Shown: positions 38,723-48,530, counted from the first letter of the stretch. The stretch: DNA of 64,000 nt from Acidobacteriota bacterium (GCA_020851565.1 JADZCN010000113.1:62001-126000), one strand, 5' to 3'. Numbers and translations: made by a program. Notes: generated by a model from the letters alone, not told the origin.

Positions 38723-40495
38723 CTAGAACTTCACGTTCCACATCACGTAGGGCGACCACAGCGGCGAGGCCGTCGTGGACTGCTCCAGAAACGCGCCCGG
38801 AATCAGGTAGCCGAAGCCCGCGCCGAGCGAGAGCTCCCTGGAGAACACGTAGCTCACGGCCATCCCCAGCTCGGCGCCCACGTTGCGGCTGGTCGCCTGG
38901 GGGTTGAACACGGTGCGGGCGCCGCCGGCGTTGTAGAGCCCGTCGGCCGTCGTCGCCAGGTAGGCCTGGTGCAGCGTCGTGGTGAGCTTCACCTTCGCCG
39001 CGGGGGAGAGGTCGACGCCGACGACGGCATCGCGCATGTTGCGCCACCCCACCTGATCGACCAGGCCGTACTTCGCGTGGTTGGTGGGGTAGAACTGGTC
39101 GAACGTCTGGCGCCGCCCGTCGGCGGCGTCGGTGTCACCGGACGCGTGGTTGAACTCGACGAACACCCGCGGCTTCACGGGCGACCGGCTCACCAGCCAC
39201 CCGAGGGCGTAGTGCCCCGCCCACGCGGAGAGATCCTGGCCGGCCAGCGTGCCGCGCTCGACGACGACCTCCGCGACGACGTCCACGCGGTTCGGCAGCA
39301 CGGCGGCGATACGCGCGCCTGGCGCGTAGACGCGGCCCTCCCCGCGCGCGCCGAGCTCGCCTGCGACGAGGTCGGAGTCCCTGACGAAGACGTAGGGCTC
39401 GACCACACCCTTGAACCGCGTGACCGGCACGGTGGCCGCGGCACCGTAGAGCCGTTCATCGGTACGGCGCCGATCGAAGCCGTCCTGCTCGACGCGGACG
39501 ACCGAGGCCGCGAACACGTCGACCTTGCCGCGCGGGCCGTAGAGCGTGGCGCGCGCCGCGTCGAAGGTGCGCGCCGTGTTGGTCCACTCGAGCGACCCGA
39601 TGAGGCGCTGCTCGCCGTAGCCCAGCTCCTGGCGCCCGACGCGGAGGGCGAGGCCGCTCGCCGCGCGCGGCTGGACGTCCACATAGGCCTGGCGCAGGTC
39701 GAAGGTGTTGGTCATCGTCAGCGGCTGCGTCGCGGTGTTGAAGCCGAGCGTCTGCGAGTCCTGCACCTGCACGAAGGTGCGGAGCCATGGCGTGGCGACG
39801 ACGGTGGCGTCGAGCCGGATGCGATTGAGGTAATAGCCGTCGTCGCGGCCGTTGACCGCGGCCAGCCCCTCGGTGCCTTCCGCGCGGCCGCGGTACTGCA
39901 CGCCGACCTTCACCCACTTCGGCCACTCGTCGCTCAGCCGCTCGAGGCCCGTGGGCACCGGGCGGGGCGCCTCCGGCTTTCCTCCGGGAGCAGGCGCCGC
40001 CGTGCCCTGTGCCACCGCGGGCCCGGCGGGAGCGGGCGACTCGGTCCGAGCAGGCGCGGCCGCCGGTGCGGCCGGGGCCGGCTCTTCATGCTTTGCCGCT
40101 GTCGGCGCCGCGGCCGGTGTCTCGGGCGTCGCGACGACCGGAGCGGAGGCCGGGACCACGGCTGATGCGGGCGCCGCGGTGAGCGCCGGCGCGTCCCACG
40201 CCAGCGCCACCCAGGCGTCGCGGGCCGGCGCCGGGGCCGGCGCCTTCTTCGGCGCGGTGCGCGCCGGGCGGGGCGCGGGACGGGACCGGGACGCCTCCCA
40301 TCCGCTCTCGGCGGCGCCAGCGCTGGTTCGGCTCGCGGACGACGTCGACCCGGTCCAGGCTGCGCCCGTGGCGCTTCGCTTCGCCGCCGGCCAGATCTCG
40401 GCGTCCGGCTTCGACTGCGCGTGTCCGGTCACGGCGCCTGCGCACGCAAGCGCGCACGCAAGCGCGCACCGCGCGATTCGATCCGTGTTCGTCAT
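38723..40495 (-). CDS. Alginate-export-domain-like outer-membrane protein with Ala/Pro-rich N-terminal linker
   Basis: DGYYLNRIRLDATVVATPWLRTFVQVQDSQTLGF...FDLRQAYVDVQP...LRVGRQELGYGEQRLIGSLEWTNTARTFDAARATLYG. Confidence 0.8.
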   Translation of the reverse strand: MTNTDRIARCALACALACAGAVTGHAQSKPDAEIWPAAKRSATGAAWTGSTSSASRTSAGAAESGWEASRSRPAPRPARTAPKKAPAPAPARDAWVALAWDAPALTAAPASAVVPASAPVVATPETPAAAPTAAKHEEPAPAAPAAAPARTESPAPAGPAVAQGTAAPAPGGKPEAPRPVPTGLERLSDEWPKWVKVGVQYRGRAEGTEGLAAVNGRDDGYYLNRIRLDATVVATPWLRTFVQVQDSQTLGFNTATQPLTMTNTFDLRQAYVDVQPRAASGLALRVGRQELGYGEQRLIGSLEWTNTARTFDAARATLYGPRGKVDVFAASVVRVEQDGFDRRRTDERLYGAAATVPVTRFKGVVEPYVFVRDSDLVAGELGARGEGRVYAPGARIAAVLPNRVDVVAEVVVERGTLAGQDLSAWAGHYALGWLVSRSPVKPRVFVEFNHASGDTDAADGRRQTFDQFYPTNHAKYGLVDQVGWRNMRDAVVGVDLSPAAKVKLTTTLHQAYLATTADGLYNAGGARTVFNPQATSRNVGAELGMAVSYVFSRELSLGAGFGYLIPGAFLEQSTTASPLWSPYVMWNVKF

Positions 40496-40500
40496 GGCGT

Positions 40501-41193
40501 TCACTGCATCCCCCCGGCAACGTGTTGAGTGGTTCCGAGCGAAGCGGCGCCGACGGGCGCCGAGAACGTGACGTGCCCGCTCGAGGGCTCGTAGTAGGCG
40601 CCCACGATCTGCAGGGCGCCGTCCCGCACGAGGCGGCGCAGGGCGGCGCTCTGCTTCAAGGTGTCGTTGACCACCTGCTCGACGCTGGCGAGGACGGCCG
40701 CCCGCGCCGGATCGGCGCCGGCCTTGCCGGCCGCACGCTCGACCGCAGGGCGGATGGCCGCCGCCACGTAGTCGAAGTTCGGCCCGCGCCCCACCGCGCG
40801 CTCGCGCGCGGCGGACCGGACGATGTCGCACGACGCGTGGCCCATCACGACCAGCAGGGGCACGCGAAGGTGCTGGGCGGCGTATTCGAGGCTGGCGAGC
40901 GCCGATCGGTCGGCGACCGCGCCGGCGGCATGCACGACGAACAGGTCACCCGGGGCGACGTCGAAGACCCGCTCGGGAGGGACGCGCGCCTCTGCGCACG
41001 ACAGCACGGCGGCCAGGGGGCTCCCGCCCTTGATGGACATCTGCGGCGCGGCGCCGCCGGGCGCCTCGCCCTCGGTGCCGACGAAGCGGACGTTGCCGGC
41101 CTTGAGCGCGAACAGCGCGGCGACGGGTTCCGGCGCGCCGGATGCGCCGGCCGACATGCCGGTCGACAGCACCGCGGCCAGCGCGGCGCGCAT
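40501..41193 (-). CDS. Exported beta-carbonic-anhydrase-like protein
   Basis: Signal-like MRAALAAVLSTGMSAGA; LAAVLSCAEARVPPERVFDVAPGDLFVVHAAG...LVVMGHASCDIV (Cys/His/Cys ligands retained). Confidence 0.85.
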   Translation of the reverse strand: MRAALAAVLSTGMSAGASGAPEPVAALFALKAGNVRFVGTEGEAPGGAAPQMSIKGGSPLAAVLSCAEARVPPERVFDVAPGDLFVVHAAGAVADRSALASLEYAAQHLRVPLLVVMGHASCDIVRSAARERAVGRGPNFDYVAAAIRPAVERAAGKAGADPARAAVLASVEQVVNDTLKQSAALRRLVRDGALQIVGAYYEPSSGHVTFSAPVGAASLGTTQHVAGGMQ

Positions 41194-41265
41194 GTAGGGA
41201 TCTGTGAAGGTTCGTGCCACTCGCGCCGCCTCCCCGCGGCCGTCAGGGGTTCACGATCACTCCCC

Positions 41266-41292
41266 TAATCGGCGCGGGCGCGGACGGCTTGA
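41266..41292 (-). promoter_or_regulatory. Candidate sigma28 promoter TCAAG-N14-GCCGATTA upstream of the carbonic-anhydrase/OMP operon
   Basis: Minus strand TCAAGCCGTCCGCGCCCGCGCCGATTA. Confidence 0.6.
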
Positions 41293-41376
41293 CCTGGGTG
41301 ACGGGAGCGCCGGGCGCAGGTCGCCCGAGGCTGGAAGCAGACGAGGCAGAACGACGAAGCCGAGAGAAACGATGCG

Positions 41377-43659
41377 TCACGCGACGGCAGCGAAGTCTCG
41401 CTCGGCCCGGAACCCCAGCGCTGTGAGCTGTCGCGCGATGGCGTCGCGGCCCGGCACCGACGCGATGGCGATGAAGCTCACCCCGCGCGCCGGCAGCGTG
41501 GCGGGATCCACCACCGGCACGTCGTCGATCCGCTGGTTCCACCGCGTGCGGTCGTTATCGGCGAAGCACGCGACGGCGACGCCGAAGGCGCGGAAGCGGG
41601 CCAGGGCGTTCCGGCCCCCTCGTCCGGTGCCGAAGATCGCCACGCGAAGGCCGCTGCGTGCCTCGGCCGGCGCTCGTAGGATCCACGGCATGGCCAGTTG
41701 CCCTCGAAGCCGCTCGACCTCCGCCTCCGCGGCCTGGCAGCGCCGCCACGTATCGTCGAGCCCGTCGAGTGCGCGCGCCTGTCGGTCGAGGCGACCGGCC
41801 ATCGACTCGGCAATCTGCGACCAGAACACGCCCGGACGAGCCAGCGCGTGCGGCAGCAGGTGCAGGCCGGCCGCGCACTGGCTGGCCAGATCCACGACCT
41901 GCGCCGCTTCGCGCAGGCCGAAGAGGACCGGGCGTTCGCGATCGGCCAGCAGCTCGCTCCACGGCCGGTGAAGGGCGCGTTCGGCGTGGTCGAGGCCGGC
42001 CCGCCACCACCGGGCGGCGCTGGTGAAGTCGTGCGCCTGCGCGTCCAGCCAGCCGAGCAGCCAGCACGCGCTCACGCTCTTGGTGGCGAGCAGCGGGCTG
42101 AAGACGAGCGGATCGGCGCCGGCGCAGGCCCTGAGCGCGCGCACGGCGCCCACGCGATTGCCAGCGGCCAGGGCGGCCAGGCCTTCCACGTATCGGAGCG
42201 AGATGTGCCACCGCGCCACATGCGGGTTCCCGATCGGCACAGCACAGTAGCGATCGATGGCGTCGAGCGTCTCGGATGTCATGCCCTCGGCGCCCGACAG
42301 CTCCGCGTAGGCGCGGACGCACAACGCCGCGCCGCAATCCGCGCTGGCCGGCGACGCGGTTTCGAGCAGCAGGGCGGCCAGCTCGTCGCGCAGCGCCTTC
42401 GACTCGGTGCGCAGTCCCATCGAAACCAGCGCCGGCACCATCCACGGGTGTTCGTAGTGGCGTGCGAAGTCGATCATGACGGGAGGCGCCGCCGGCGGCC
42501 CTGGCGGCGCCTCGGGCTGCCATCGCGTCGCCACGGAATCCTCGACCGCGCCCACGGGTGGTGTCATCCCGACCGCGAGCCACCACTCCGCGTCGTCCGC
42601 GCACGTGGTGGCATCCCAGAGCGCGCGCGGCGCGCCGCCCAGCTTCATCCCGCCGCCTGCGGTCTGTCCGAACACGTGCTCCAGCATGAAGTGGCGGCGG
42701 CACAGCGCTTCGAGGCGCCCGCGGTCGAAGACGTGCAGGTGGTGAGGGTTTGGGTCGACCCCGTGCTCGTCGAGCCACTCGTTCGGCACCGAGCAGACGA
42801 AGCGCCCACCGGGCGTCAGCAGCCGGCGGCAGTCGGAGAGAAACGTGTCGGGGTCGGGCAGGTGCTCGACGGTCTCGAAACTGACGATCACGTCGAACGA
42901 GGCATCCGGCAGTTCGCCGAGCGTGGCCAGGTCGCGGGCGGCGAACGTGAGCCGCGCGCGCACGGCGCCGTAATGTTCCGCGGCGTACCGGACGGCCGAA
43001 GCATCCACGTCGAGGCCCAGGACCGAGTCGGCCAGCGTGCCGTCGGCCAGCACGCGGCTGCCGTAGCCGAGGCCGCAGGCGGCATCGAGCACCCGGTCGC
43101 CCGGGCGCACGAACCGGCGCGCCCACATGTAGCGCGCGACGTGCGCGTCGGCCCGCCGGCCGGCCTCGCGCAGCATGTCCATGTGCAGATCGCGGCCCGG
43201 CATCAGGTCGTCGAGCCGGGCGCCCCACGACGCCGCGGGCACGGGCTCGAGGAGCAGCAGCGCCTCGGGCTCGCATTCGAGCGCGGCGTAGTCGGTCACC
43301 TGCTGGTAGAGCGGGTGCTTCCGCCAGCCGTGCCGCAGGATCGCCTGCTCCCAGGGGTGACGCGGCCCCTGCACCGCAGCCACCAGCACACGCGGCGATC
43401 GCGCGCGGACGCCGGCGAGCAGCCTCTCGAGGTCGCCGTTTCCGGGCGCCGGCGCCAGGCCCTCGACCCACATCAGGTCCAACGGGTCGCCGTCCCACAG
43501 GTCGTCTGGTGCGCTGGCGCGTGCGGGCACGCCGCGCTGACGCCATGCCCGCACCGTGGCCCCGATGTCGTGGCCCATGACGAGCACATCGCCACCCCCG
43601 CAGGCCGCCAACACGCGATCCACCCGGTCGATTCCCGCGCGATCCGCCCAGCCGTTCAC
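41377..43659 (-). CDS. Class I SAM methyltransferase with helical middle domain and C-terminal Rossmann-like module
   Basis: RVLDAACGLGYGSRVLADGTLADSVLGLDVDASAV...; C-term VAIFGTGRGGRNALARFRAFGVAVACFADND. Confidence 0.82.
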   Translation of the reverse strand: MNGWADRAGIDRVDRVLAACGGGDVLVMGHDIGATVRAWRQRGVPARASAPDDLWDGDPLDLMWVEGLAPAPGNGDLERLLAGVRARSPRVLVAAVQGPRHPWEQAILRHGWRKHPLYQQVTDYAALECEPEALLLLEPVPAASWGARLDDLMPGRDLHMDMLREAGRRADAHVARYMWARRFVRPGDRVLDAACGLGYGSRVLADGTLADSVLGLDVDASAVRYAAEHYGAVRARLTFAARDLATLGELPDASFDVIVSFETVEHLPDPDTFLSDCRRLLTPGGRFVCSVPNEWLDEHGVDPNPHHLHVFDRGRLEALCRRHFMLEHVFGQTAGGGMKLGGAPRALWDATTCADDAEWWLAVGMTPPVGAVEDSVATRWQPEAPPGPPAAPPVMIDFARHYEHPWMVPALVSMGLRTESKALRDELAALLLETASPASADCGAALCVRAYAELSGAEGMTSETLDAIDRYCAVPIGNPHVARWHISLRYVEGLAALAAGNRVGAVRALRACAGADPLVFSPLLATKSVSACWLLGWLDAQAHDFTSAARWWRAGLDHAERALHRPWSELLADRERPVLFGLREAAQVVDLASQCAAGLHLLPHALARPGVFWSQIAESMAGRLDRQARALDGLDDTWRRCQAAEAEVERLRGQLAMPWILRAPAEARSGLRVAIFGTGRGGRNALARFRAFGVAVACFADNDRTRWNQRIDDVPVVDPATLPARGVSFIAIASVPGRDAIARQLTALGFRAERDFAAVA

Positions 43660-45953
43660 GAGAGCACCACTTGTGCGGTCACGCCCGACACCGACACCGG
43701 CTCGAGGAAGTGCACGAAGTGCTCGGCATGCGACAGGCCCATCTCCTCGAGCTGATGGAAGATGGCGGCCTTGCCCGCCTGAGACGCGACAATCACCAGG
43801 TCGTAGTCCCTCGCTTCCAGCGCCCTGGGTGGCCGCACGCCCAGCCCGTAGGCCTCGCTCTCCCAGACGGCGGCGTTGTTGTCCACGAGGTACTCCACCT
43901 TCCAGCCGCACCGCGCCGCCAGCGTCAGCGCGGCGCGTCCTCCTTCGCCGGTGCCGAACACCACCGCGCGTCGCACGTGATCCAGCCGCGCCGCGGGCGG
44001 CGGGCCGGCGGGACCCTGTGCCGGGGAATGCGCCAGGTGAAGCAGGCCCCGGAGCGGCGGAGGGACGTGCGCGAAGTAGGGCCGAAGGGCGCGCATCCGG
44101 TTGGCGTGCTGCGACGTGGAGTTCAGCATCCCCTGGCCGTGGCGATAGCGCACCAGCGGTTCGGGCACCACCATCAGGCGGCAGCCGCCGAGGGTTGCGC
44201 GCGCGAAGAACTCCCAGTCCTCGCATCCGACGCCCACGTCCTCGGTGAAGCCGCCGACGCGGCCGAAGACCGTCCGCCGCACGAACGCGTTGGCGTCGCC
44301 GAAGCTGTTTCGGGTCACGCCGGGTGACACCGCCGCGCCGAGGAACGGCCAGCAGTAGGTTCCTTCGTCCGACAGGCGGGGTTCGGCGCCCTGGAACACC
44401 CTGAGGAAGCACGTCAGGATGTCGGCGCCGCTCGCCGCCGCCGCGCGGACGAAGGTGCTCACCTCGTGCGGCTCCGCGATGTTGTCGTCGTCCATGAAGA
44501 GGATGTAGCTCCCGCGTGCCTCGCGGATGCCCCGGTTGCGCGCCGCGCCCAGGTAACGGTTCGCCTGCCGGACGATGCGCCACCTGCGTGTCTCGAACTC
44601 CTGCTCGAGCGACGCCACGAATCGGACGGCTTCCGGCGCGTCGCTCCCGTCGTCCACGAGGATCACCTCGAGATGCGGATAGTCCTGCCGGCGGATCGAG
44701 TCGAGGGCCTGCGCGAGCAGCTGCGGCCGGTTGAAGTGCGTGAGCACGATCGAGACCAGGGGCGTGAACGCCGGTCGCAGCCTGACGGGCCGGCCGCGCC
44801 GCGCGCGCGAGTGCCAGTCCAGCCAGTCGCGATTGGCGAGCTCGAATGGCACGCGCGGCCTCACCGTCCGGGCGCCGGTGATCAGCGCGCGCTGGAGATG
44901 CTCCGCCAGGGACGCGGGCGTCAGGTCGAAGAGCACCGATGCGCGGTCTTCGTCCCGGATCGTCTCCGGGATGCCGCCGGTGTTCGACGCGAGGAACGGA
45001 ATGCCCTGGGCCAGGCACTCCAGCACGGTGTAGGGCAGGTTGTCGATGCGCGAGGGGAGCACCGCCAGCCGTCCGTGCTCCGCGAGGTACGCCAGCGCCT
45101 CGTCCCGATCGCGATCGCCGATGATGTGCCAGCGGAACGGCCAGCGATGGGCGCGCTGTCGCAGGTACGTCTCGCTCGGCACGCCGCCCACCGACGCGGG
45201 CTTGCCGAGGAACGTGACGCGCGGCACCGCCACGCCGCCCTTCACGAGCCGATCGAGCCCGTCGCAGAACACGTCGAGTCCCTTGCGGGTCTCGAGCCTG
45301 CCGAAGAAGACGAGCTCCCGCACCGGGGCCGCCGGCGGCTGCGCCGCCGCGTCCCGGCCCGCCCCGAGGACGACGTACTGGCGCGTCATCACGCGGCGCG
45401 GCAGCCGCCAGCCCTCGCGCCGCATCCACTGGATCATGTGCGCGCTGGGGCTCCACAGCACGTCGGCGAGGGCCACCGACTGGCGCTCCATGAAGTCCAC
45501 CTCGAGCTCCTCGGCCGACGCGAGCTCGTTCATGCCCTCCTTGTGCCAGAGCACGGGGCTGTGGGCCCCGACGCAGACGAGCGAATCCTGCAGCGCCAGG
45601 CCCTGCCGTTTCGCCGACAGCGCATAGAACGCGATGCCGCGCCACTCGTGCGCGTGCACGACGTCGAAGTGGCGGTCCTGCAGCCAGCGATAGACCGCAT
45701 GCGCGATCTTCATCGACGAATGCCCGCGGACGTCGTGGTCGTCGGGCACCGGCACGAACTCGATGCCCATGCGCCGGTACTCCTCGACCCAATGATCGAT
45801 GGTGTGGTGCTCGCAGTGCCTGCCGAGCGCGTAGAGCACCGTCACGCGGTGCCCCGCGTCGGCCAGCAGCCGCGCCAGCGAGTAGTAGGCCGTGCCGATC
45901 CCCCCGTTCCTGATGGGGCCGACGATGTCGCAGGTGACGATGCAGATGGTCAT
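43656..45953 (-). CDS. Fused GT4-GT2 glycosyltransferase with C-terminal Rossmann-like module
   Basis: MTICIVTCDIVGPIRNGGIGTAYYSLARLLADAGHRVTVLYALG (GT4); PLVSIVLTHFNRPQLLAQALDSIRRQDYPHLEVILVDDGSD (GT2); C-term AVVFGTGEGGRAALTLAARCGWKVEYLVDNN. Confidence 0.9.
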   Translation of the reverse strand: MTICIVTCDIVGPIRNGGIGTAYYSLARLLADAGHRVTVLYALGRHCEHHTIDHWVEEYRRMGIEFVPVPDDHDVRGHSSMKIAHAVYRWLQDRHFDVVHAHEWRGIAFYALSAKRQGLALQDSLVCVGAHSPVLWHKEGMNELASAEELEVDFMERQSVALADVLWSPSAHMIQWMRREGWRLPRRVMTRQYVVLGAGRDAAAQPPAAPVRELVFFGRLETRKGLDVFCDGLDRLVKGGVAVPRVTFLGKPASVGGVPSETYLRQRAHRWPFRWHIIGDRDRDEALAYLAEHGRLAVLPSRIDNLPYTVLECLAQGIPFLASNTGGIPETIRDEDRASVLFDLTPASLAEHLQRALITGARTVRPRVPFELANRDWLDWHSRARRGRPVRLRPAFTPLVSIVLTHFNRPQLLAQALDSIRRQDYPHLEVILVDDGSDAPEAVRFVASLEQEFETRRWRIVRQANRYLGAARNRGIREARGSYILFMDDDNIAEPHEVSTFVRAAAASGADILTCFLRVFQGAEPRLSDEGTYCWPFLGAAVSPGVTRNSFGDANAFVRRTVFGRVGGFTEDVGVGCEDWEFFARATLGGCRLMVVPEPLVRYRHGQGMLNSTSQHANRMRALRPYFAHVPPPLRGLLHLAHSPAQGPAGPPPAARLDHVRRAVVFGTGEGGRAALTLAARCGWKVEYLVDNNAAVWESEAYGLGVRPPRALEARDYDLVIVASQAGKAAIFHQLEEMGLSHAEHFVHFLEPVSVSGVTAQVVLS

Positions 45954-47644
45954 GGGAGGTCCGTCGAGGGCGTGAGCGTCGATGGTCGCGATGGGGACTG
46001 GGCGGTGGCCATGGCGCGCCGCGCGAGCTGCCAGACCGCGTACTCCGGCCCGTCGAGGGCGGCGCGAAGCGCCTGGACGTCGCCGGCCGGGTCCGGCATG
46101 GTCCAGTCGTCGGGAAGCCGCCACTCCCGACGCGCGAGCTCGTCAATCCGCTCGAACAACGTGGCCGGCCCCGGCGCCGGCCGATGGACGGCCGCCAGCC
46201 GCGCCTGCACGGCGTCGGGATCGAGCGTCGGATGAGACGCGAGCGTCGTCGCGGCGCTGGCGGGATGGATGGCCGCGCCGTGCAGGATCCCCGCGCCGGT
46301 GGCGTTGACCACGCGCACCGGTGCCGCGCCGGCGGCGCGCGTCCGCATCCAGTCCCGGAACGACACCAGGTGGCCGGCCGTGCGCGCGGGGAGCCCGTGC
46401 ACGTCGATTTCGTCGGTGCGGGGCCATCGGTCCATCAGCAGGGCGAACGCGCGCTCGTAGGTGTCGCCGCCAGCCACCCAGCTGGCCCATTGGGCCTCGA
46501 GCGTAGTGCCGCGGCAGTACGGGCGGTTGTCGGTGAAAGCCAGGTCGGCGCCCACGAAGATCACGGGGTCGCACCCCATGCGCAGCACCAGGTCGAGCGC
46601 CGCCGTCACCACCGAGCCCCACACGTTCAGGTGCAGCCGATCGACGCCGGCCGCCTGCAGCCACGGCCACGGCGCGTGGTCGCCGATGCGGAAGAAGAAC
46701 GTGCGTCCCTCGAAGTGCGCGAACGCCGCCGGATGGAGGCTGGCCTCGGCGGCCAGCCACGTCCGGCGCGGCTCGTGCAGCGCGCCCAGGTGACAGGCGT
46801 TGGCCACGCTCGGATCGACCGCGACGGCCAGCTGCGGCTCGATCCCGATCGAGAGCAGGGGCCGCACCGCCGTGTCGCAGGCGACGACCAGCGCGCGGTC
46901 GCGCACGAGGTGCAGGTCGTTGATGTTGCGATCGAGCGACGGTCCCGCGGCCGCGATCACGGCCGGGGTGCCGGTGAACAGTCCCTCCAGCGCGGCCGCG
47001 TCGCCCTCGCGGGTCACGCGGGCCGCGTTCGCCAGCGTGTGCCGCAGATAGCGGCCGGCCAGCGTGCGCCGCGCGTGGCGGTTCGAGGCGGCCTCGAACT
47101 GCAGCCGTTCGACGGCCGCGCGCGCGTCGCGGACGGCCTCGGGCCAGATGCGTGCGAGGGCCGGGTGCACGTGCACGGGCGCGGTATCCACGCCCTCGAC
47201 CTGCTGGGCCACGGCGGACGTCCCCCCGTAGCCGGGGCCCGTCATGAGCGCCAGCCGACCGGCCTCGATCAACGGACGCCAGTCGCGTCGCTCCAGCAGG
47301 AGGCGCGCGAGGCCGGCATGCGGCTCGACGACGACGACGCGTGCGGGCGAGCCACGCCGCTCGATCACGTCGACGATGTAGCCGAGGCCGCCACCAATCA
47401 GGACCACCGTTTCCGGCTGGCCGTCCAGCACGGTCTCGTCGGCCCAGCGCGCGGCTTCGGCCATTGGATCGCGCGCGCTCAACAGGCGCAGCCATCGACC
47501 GTCGCCGGCGTCGAGCTCCACCGCCACGTGCGCGCCGGGCGCGAGCGGGGACCGGACGCGCACGCGCTCGTCTCCATCCGCGTCCAGACGGATACCGAAG
47601 CGGCGCTCGAGCGCCTGGGCGTTGTCGGCATGGACGGTCGACAT
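45950..47644 (-). CDS. Maf/DUF115-family motility-associated glycosyltransferase
   Basis: AVIAAAGPSLDRNINDLHLVRDRALVVACDTAVRPLLSIGIEPQLAVAVDPS...CDPVIFVGADLAFTDNRPYCRGT. Confidence 0.88.
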   Translation of the reverse strand: MSTVHADNAQALERRFGIRLDADGDERVRVRSPLAPGAHVAVELDAGDGRWLRLLSARDPMAEAARWADETVLDGQPETVVLIGGGLGYIVDVIERRGSPARVVVVEPHAGLARLLLERRDWRPLIEAGRLALMTGPGYGGTSAVAQQVEGVDTAPVHVHPALARIWPEAVRDARAAVERLQFEAASNRHARRTLAGRYLRHTLANAARVTREGDAAALEGLFTGTPAVIAAAGPSLDRNINDLHLVRDRALVVACDTAVRPLLSIGIEPQLAVAVDPSVANACHLGALHEPRRTWLAAEASLHPAAFAHFEGRTFFFRIGDHAPWPWLQAAGVDRLHLNVWGSVVTAALDLVLRMGCDPVIFVGADLAFTDNRPYCRGTTLEAQWASWVAGGDTYERAFALLMDRWPRTDEIDVHGLPARTAGHLVSFRDWMRTRAAGAAPVRVVNATGAGILHGAAIHPASAATTLASHPTLDPDAVQARLAAVHRPAPGPATLFERIDELARREWRLPDDWTMPDPAGDVQALRAALDGPEYAVWQLARRAMATAQSPSRPSTLTPSTDLP

Positions 47645-47799
47645 CGAATCTCCGTGGTCCGCGCGGGCACGTGGCGTCGGCGTGCCGACACCTGTGGTCG
47701 GCCCGCCGTCGCTGAAGCCCGCGCCGGCGGCCCGAGATCACCGTCCAGCCCGGGCTGCCTCGGCCCGCCATCCTCGGTGTGGGCAAGCCGCATGCCGCT

Positions 47800-47826
47800 T
47801 CAAGAACTTCGCGCCGGCGCCGATTC
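47800..47826 (+). promoter_or_regulatory. Candidate sigma28 promoter TCAAG-N14-GCCGATTC upstream of HD-motA-motB
   Basis: tcaagaacttcgcgccggcgccgattc. Confidence 0.65.
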
Positions 47827-47849
47827 CCCCCACGCAGGGAGGCAAAGGC

Positions 47850-48530
47850 GTGGACGGGCGCGTTTCGCAGGGAGTGATGGACCAGGCCGACCTGGCGTGG
47901 CGTCTGACGGCGGCATTTGCGGAGACAGGCGTGGGATCGACAACCGCGCTCGAGGGCCTGCTGGCCCGCCTGTATCGCGACGATGTCGAAGGTCTCGGGC
48001 ACCTCCACCGCGTCGCCGCGCTGGCCGCGAGAATTGGCGATGAGCTGGGGATCCCGGAGGGGCCGCTGGAGGATCTCGAACGTGCGGCGCTGCTTCACGA
48101 CATCGGCCGCTCGGTGCTGCCCGACCCGCCGGCGCTGGCCGCAACGCGCCAGGACGCGACCACGCTGCAGCGGCGGGCCGCACAGGTGCAGGTGGCCTGC
48201 GCCATCATGGGCACGATCCCGTTCCTCGCCCCTGCGGCGGCCATCCTGGAGGCGTCGGTCGAGTGCTTCGACGGCACCGGGTATCCCGGCGGGCGCCGCG
48301 GCGAAGACATCCCACTGCCGGCGCGTGTCCTGCATCTCGCCGACACGCTCGATACCCTCAATACCATCTGCGAGGCCCTCGCCGCACCGGCGGAGACGGC
48401 CAGCGTGGAGGTGGTGCGACAGGCCGGCTCCCGCTTCGACCCCGACGTGGTCTCCGCGTGGCTCAGGAGCGAGGAGGCCGTGCCCCCGCCGCTCGTGCCA
48501 TGGTGGTCGTCACTGGCCCGCTGGAACTAG
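47850..48530 (+). CDS. HD-GYP-like protein with degenerate catalytic residues
   Basis: AALLHDIGRSVLP and ASVECFDGTGYPGGRRGEDIPLPARVLHLADTLDTLN; canonical HHE replaced. Confidence 0.75.
   Translation: MDGRVSQGVMDQADLAWRLTAAFAETGVGSTTALEGLLARLYRDDVEGLGHLHRVAALAARIGDELGIPEGPLEDLERAALLHDIGRSVLPDPPALAATRQDATTLQRRAAQVQVACAIMGTIPFLAPAAAILEASVECFDGTGYPGGRRGEDIPLPARVLHLADTLDTLNTICEALAAPAETASVEVVRQAGSRFDPDVVSAWLRSEEAVPPPLVPWWSSLARWN

Noticed and set aside
40441-40470. Tandem cacgcaagcgcg repeats as a possible repeat element
   Set aside because: Two copies within the signal-peptide region (CALACALACA) of the alginate-export-like gene; explained by coding composition.
41377-46146. 1589-aa minus ORF as a single giant protein
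   Set aside because: Only 41377-43659 (GTG start overlapping the GT stop) looks like real protein; the remainder is a shadow frame of the glycosyltransferase gene.
47684-47702. gccgac-acctgt-ggtcggc hairpin upstream of the maf operon as a promoter or operator
   Set aside because: Short inverted repeat without recognisable -10/-35 spacing; I could not find a sigma28 or sigma54 motif for this operon.
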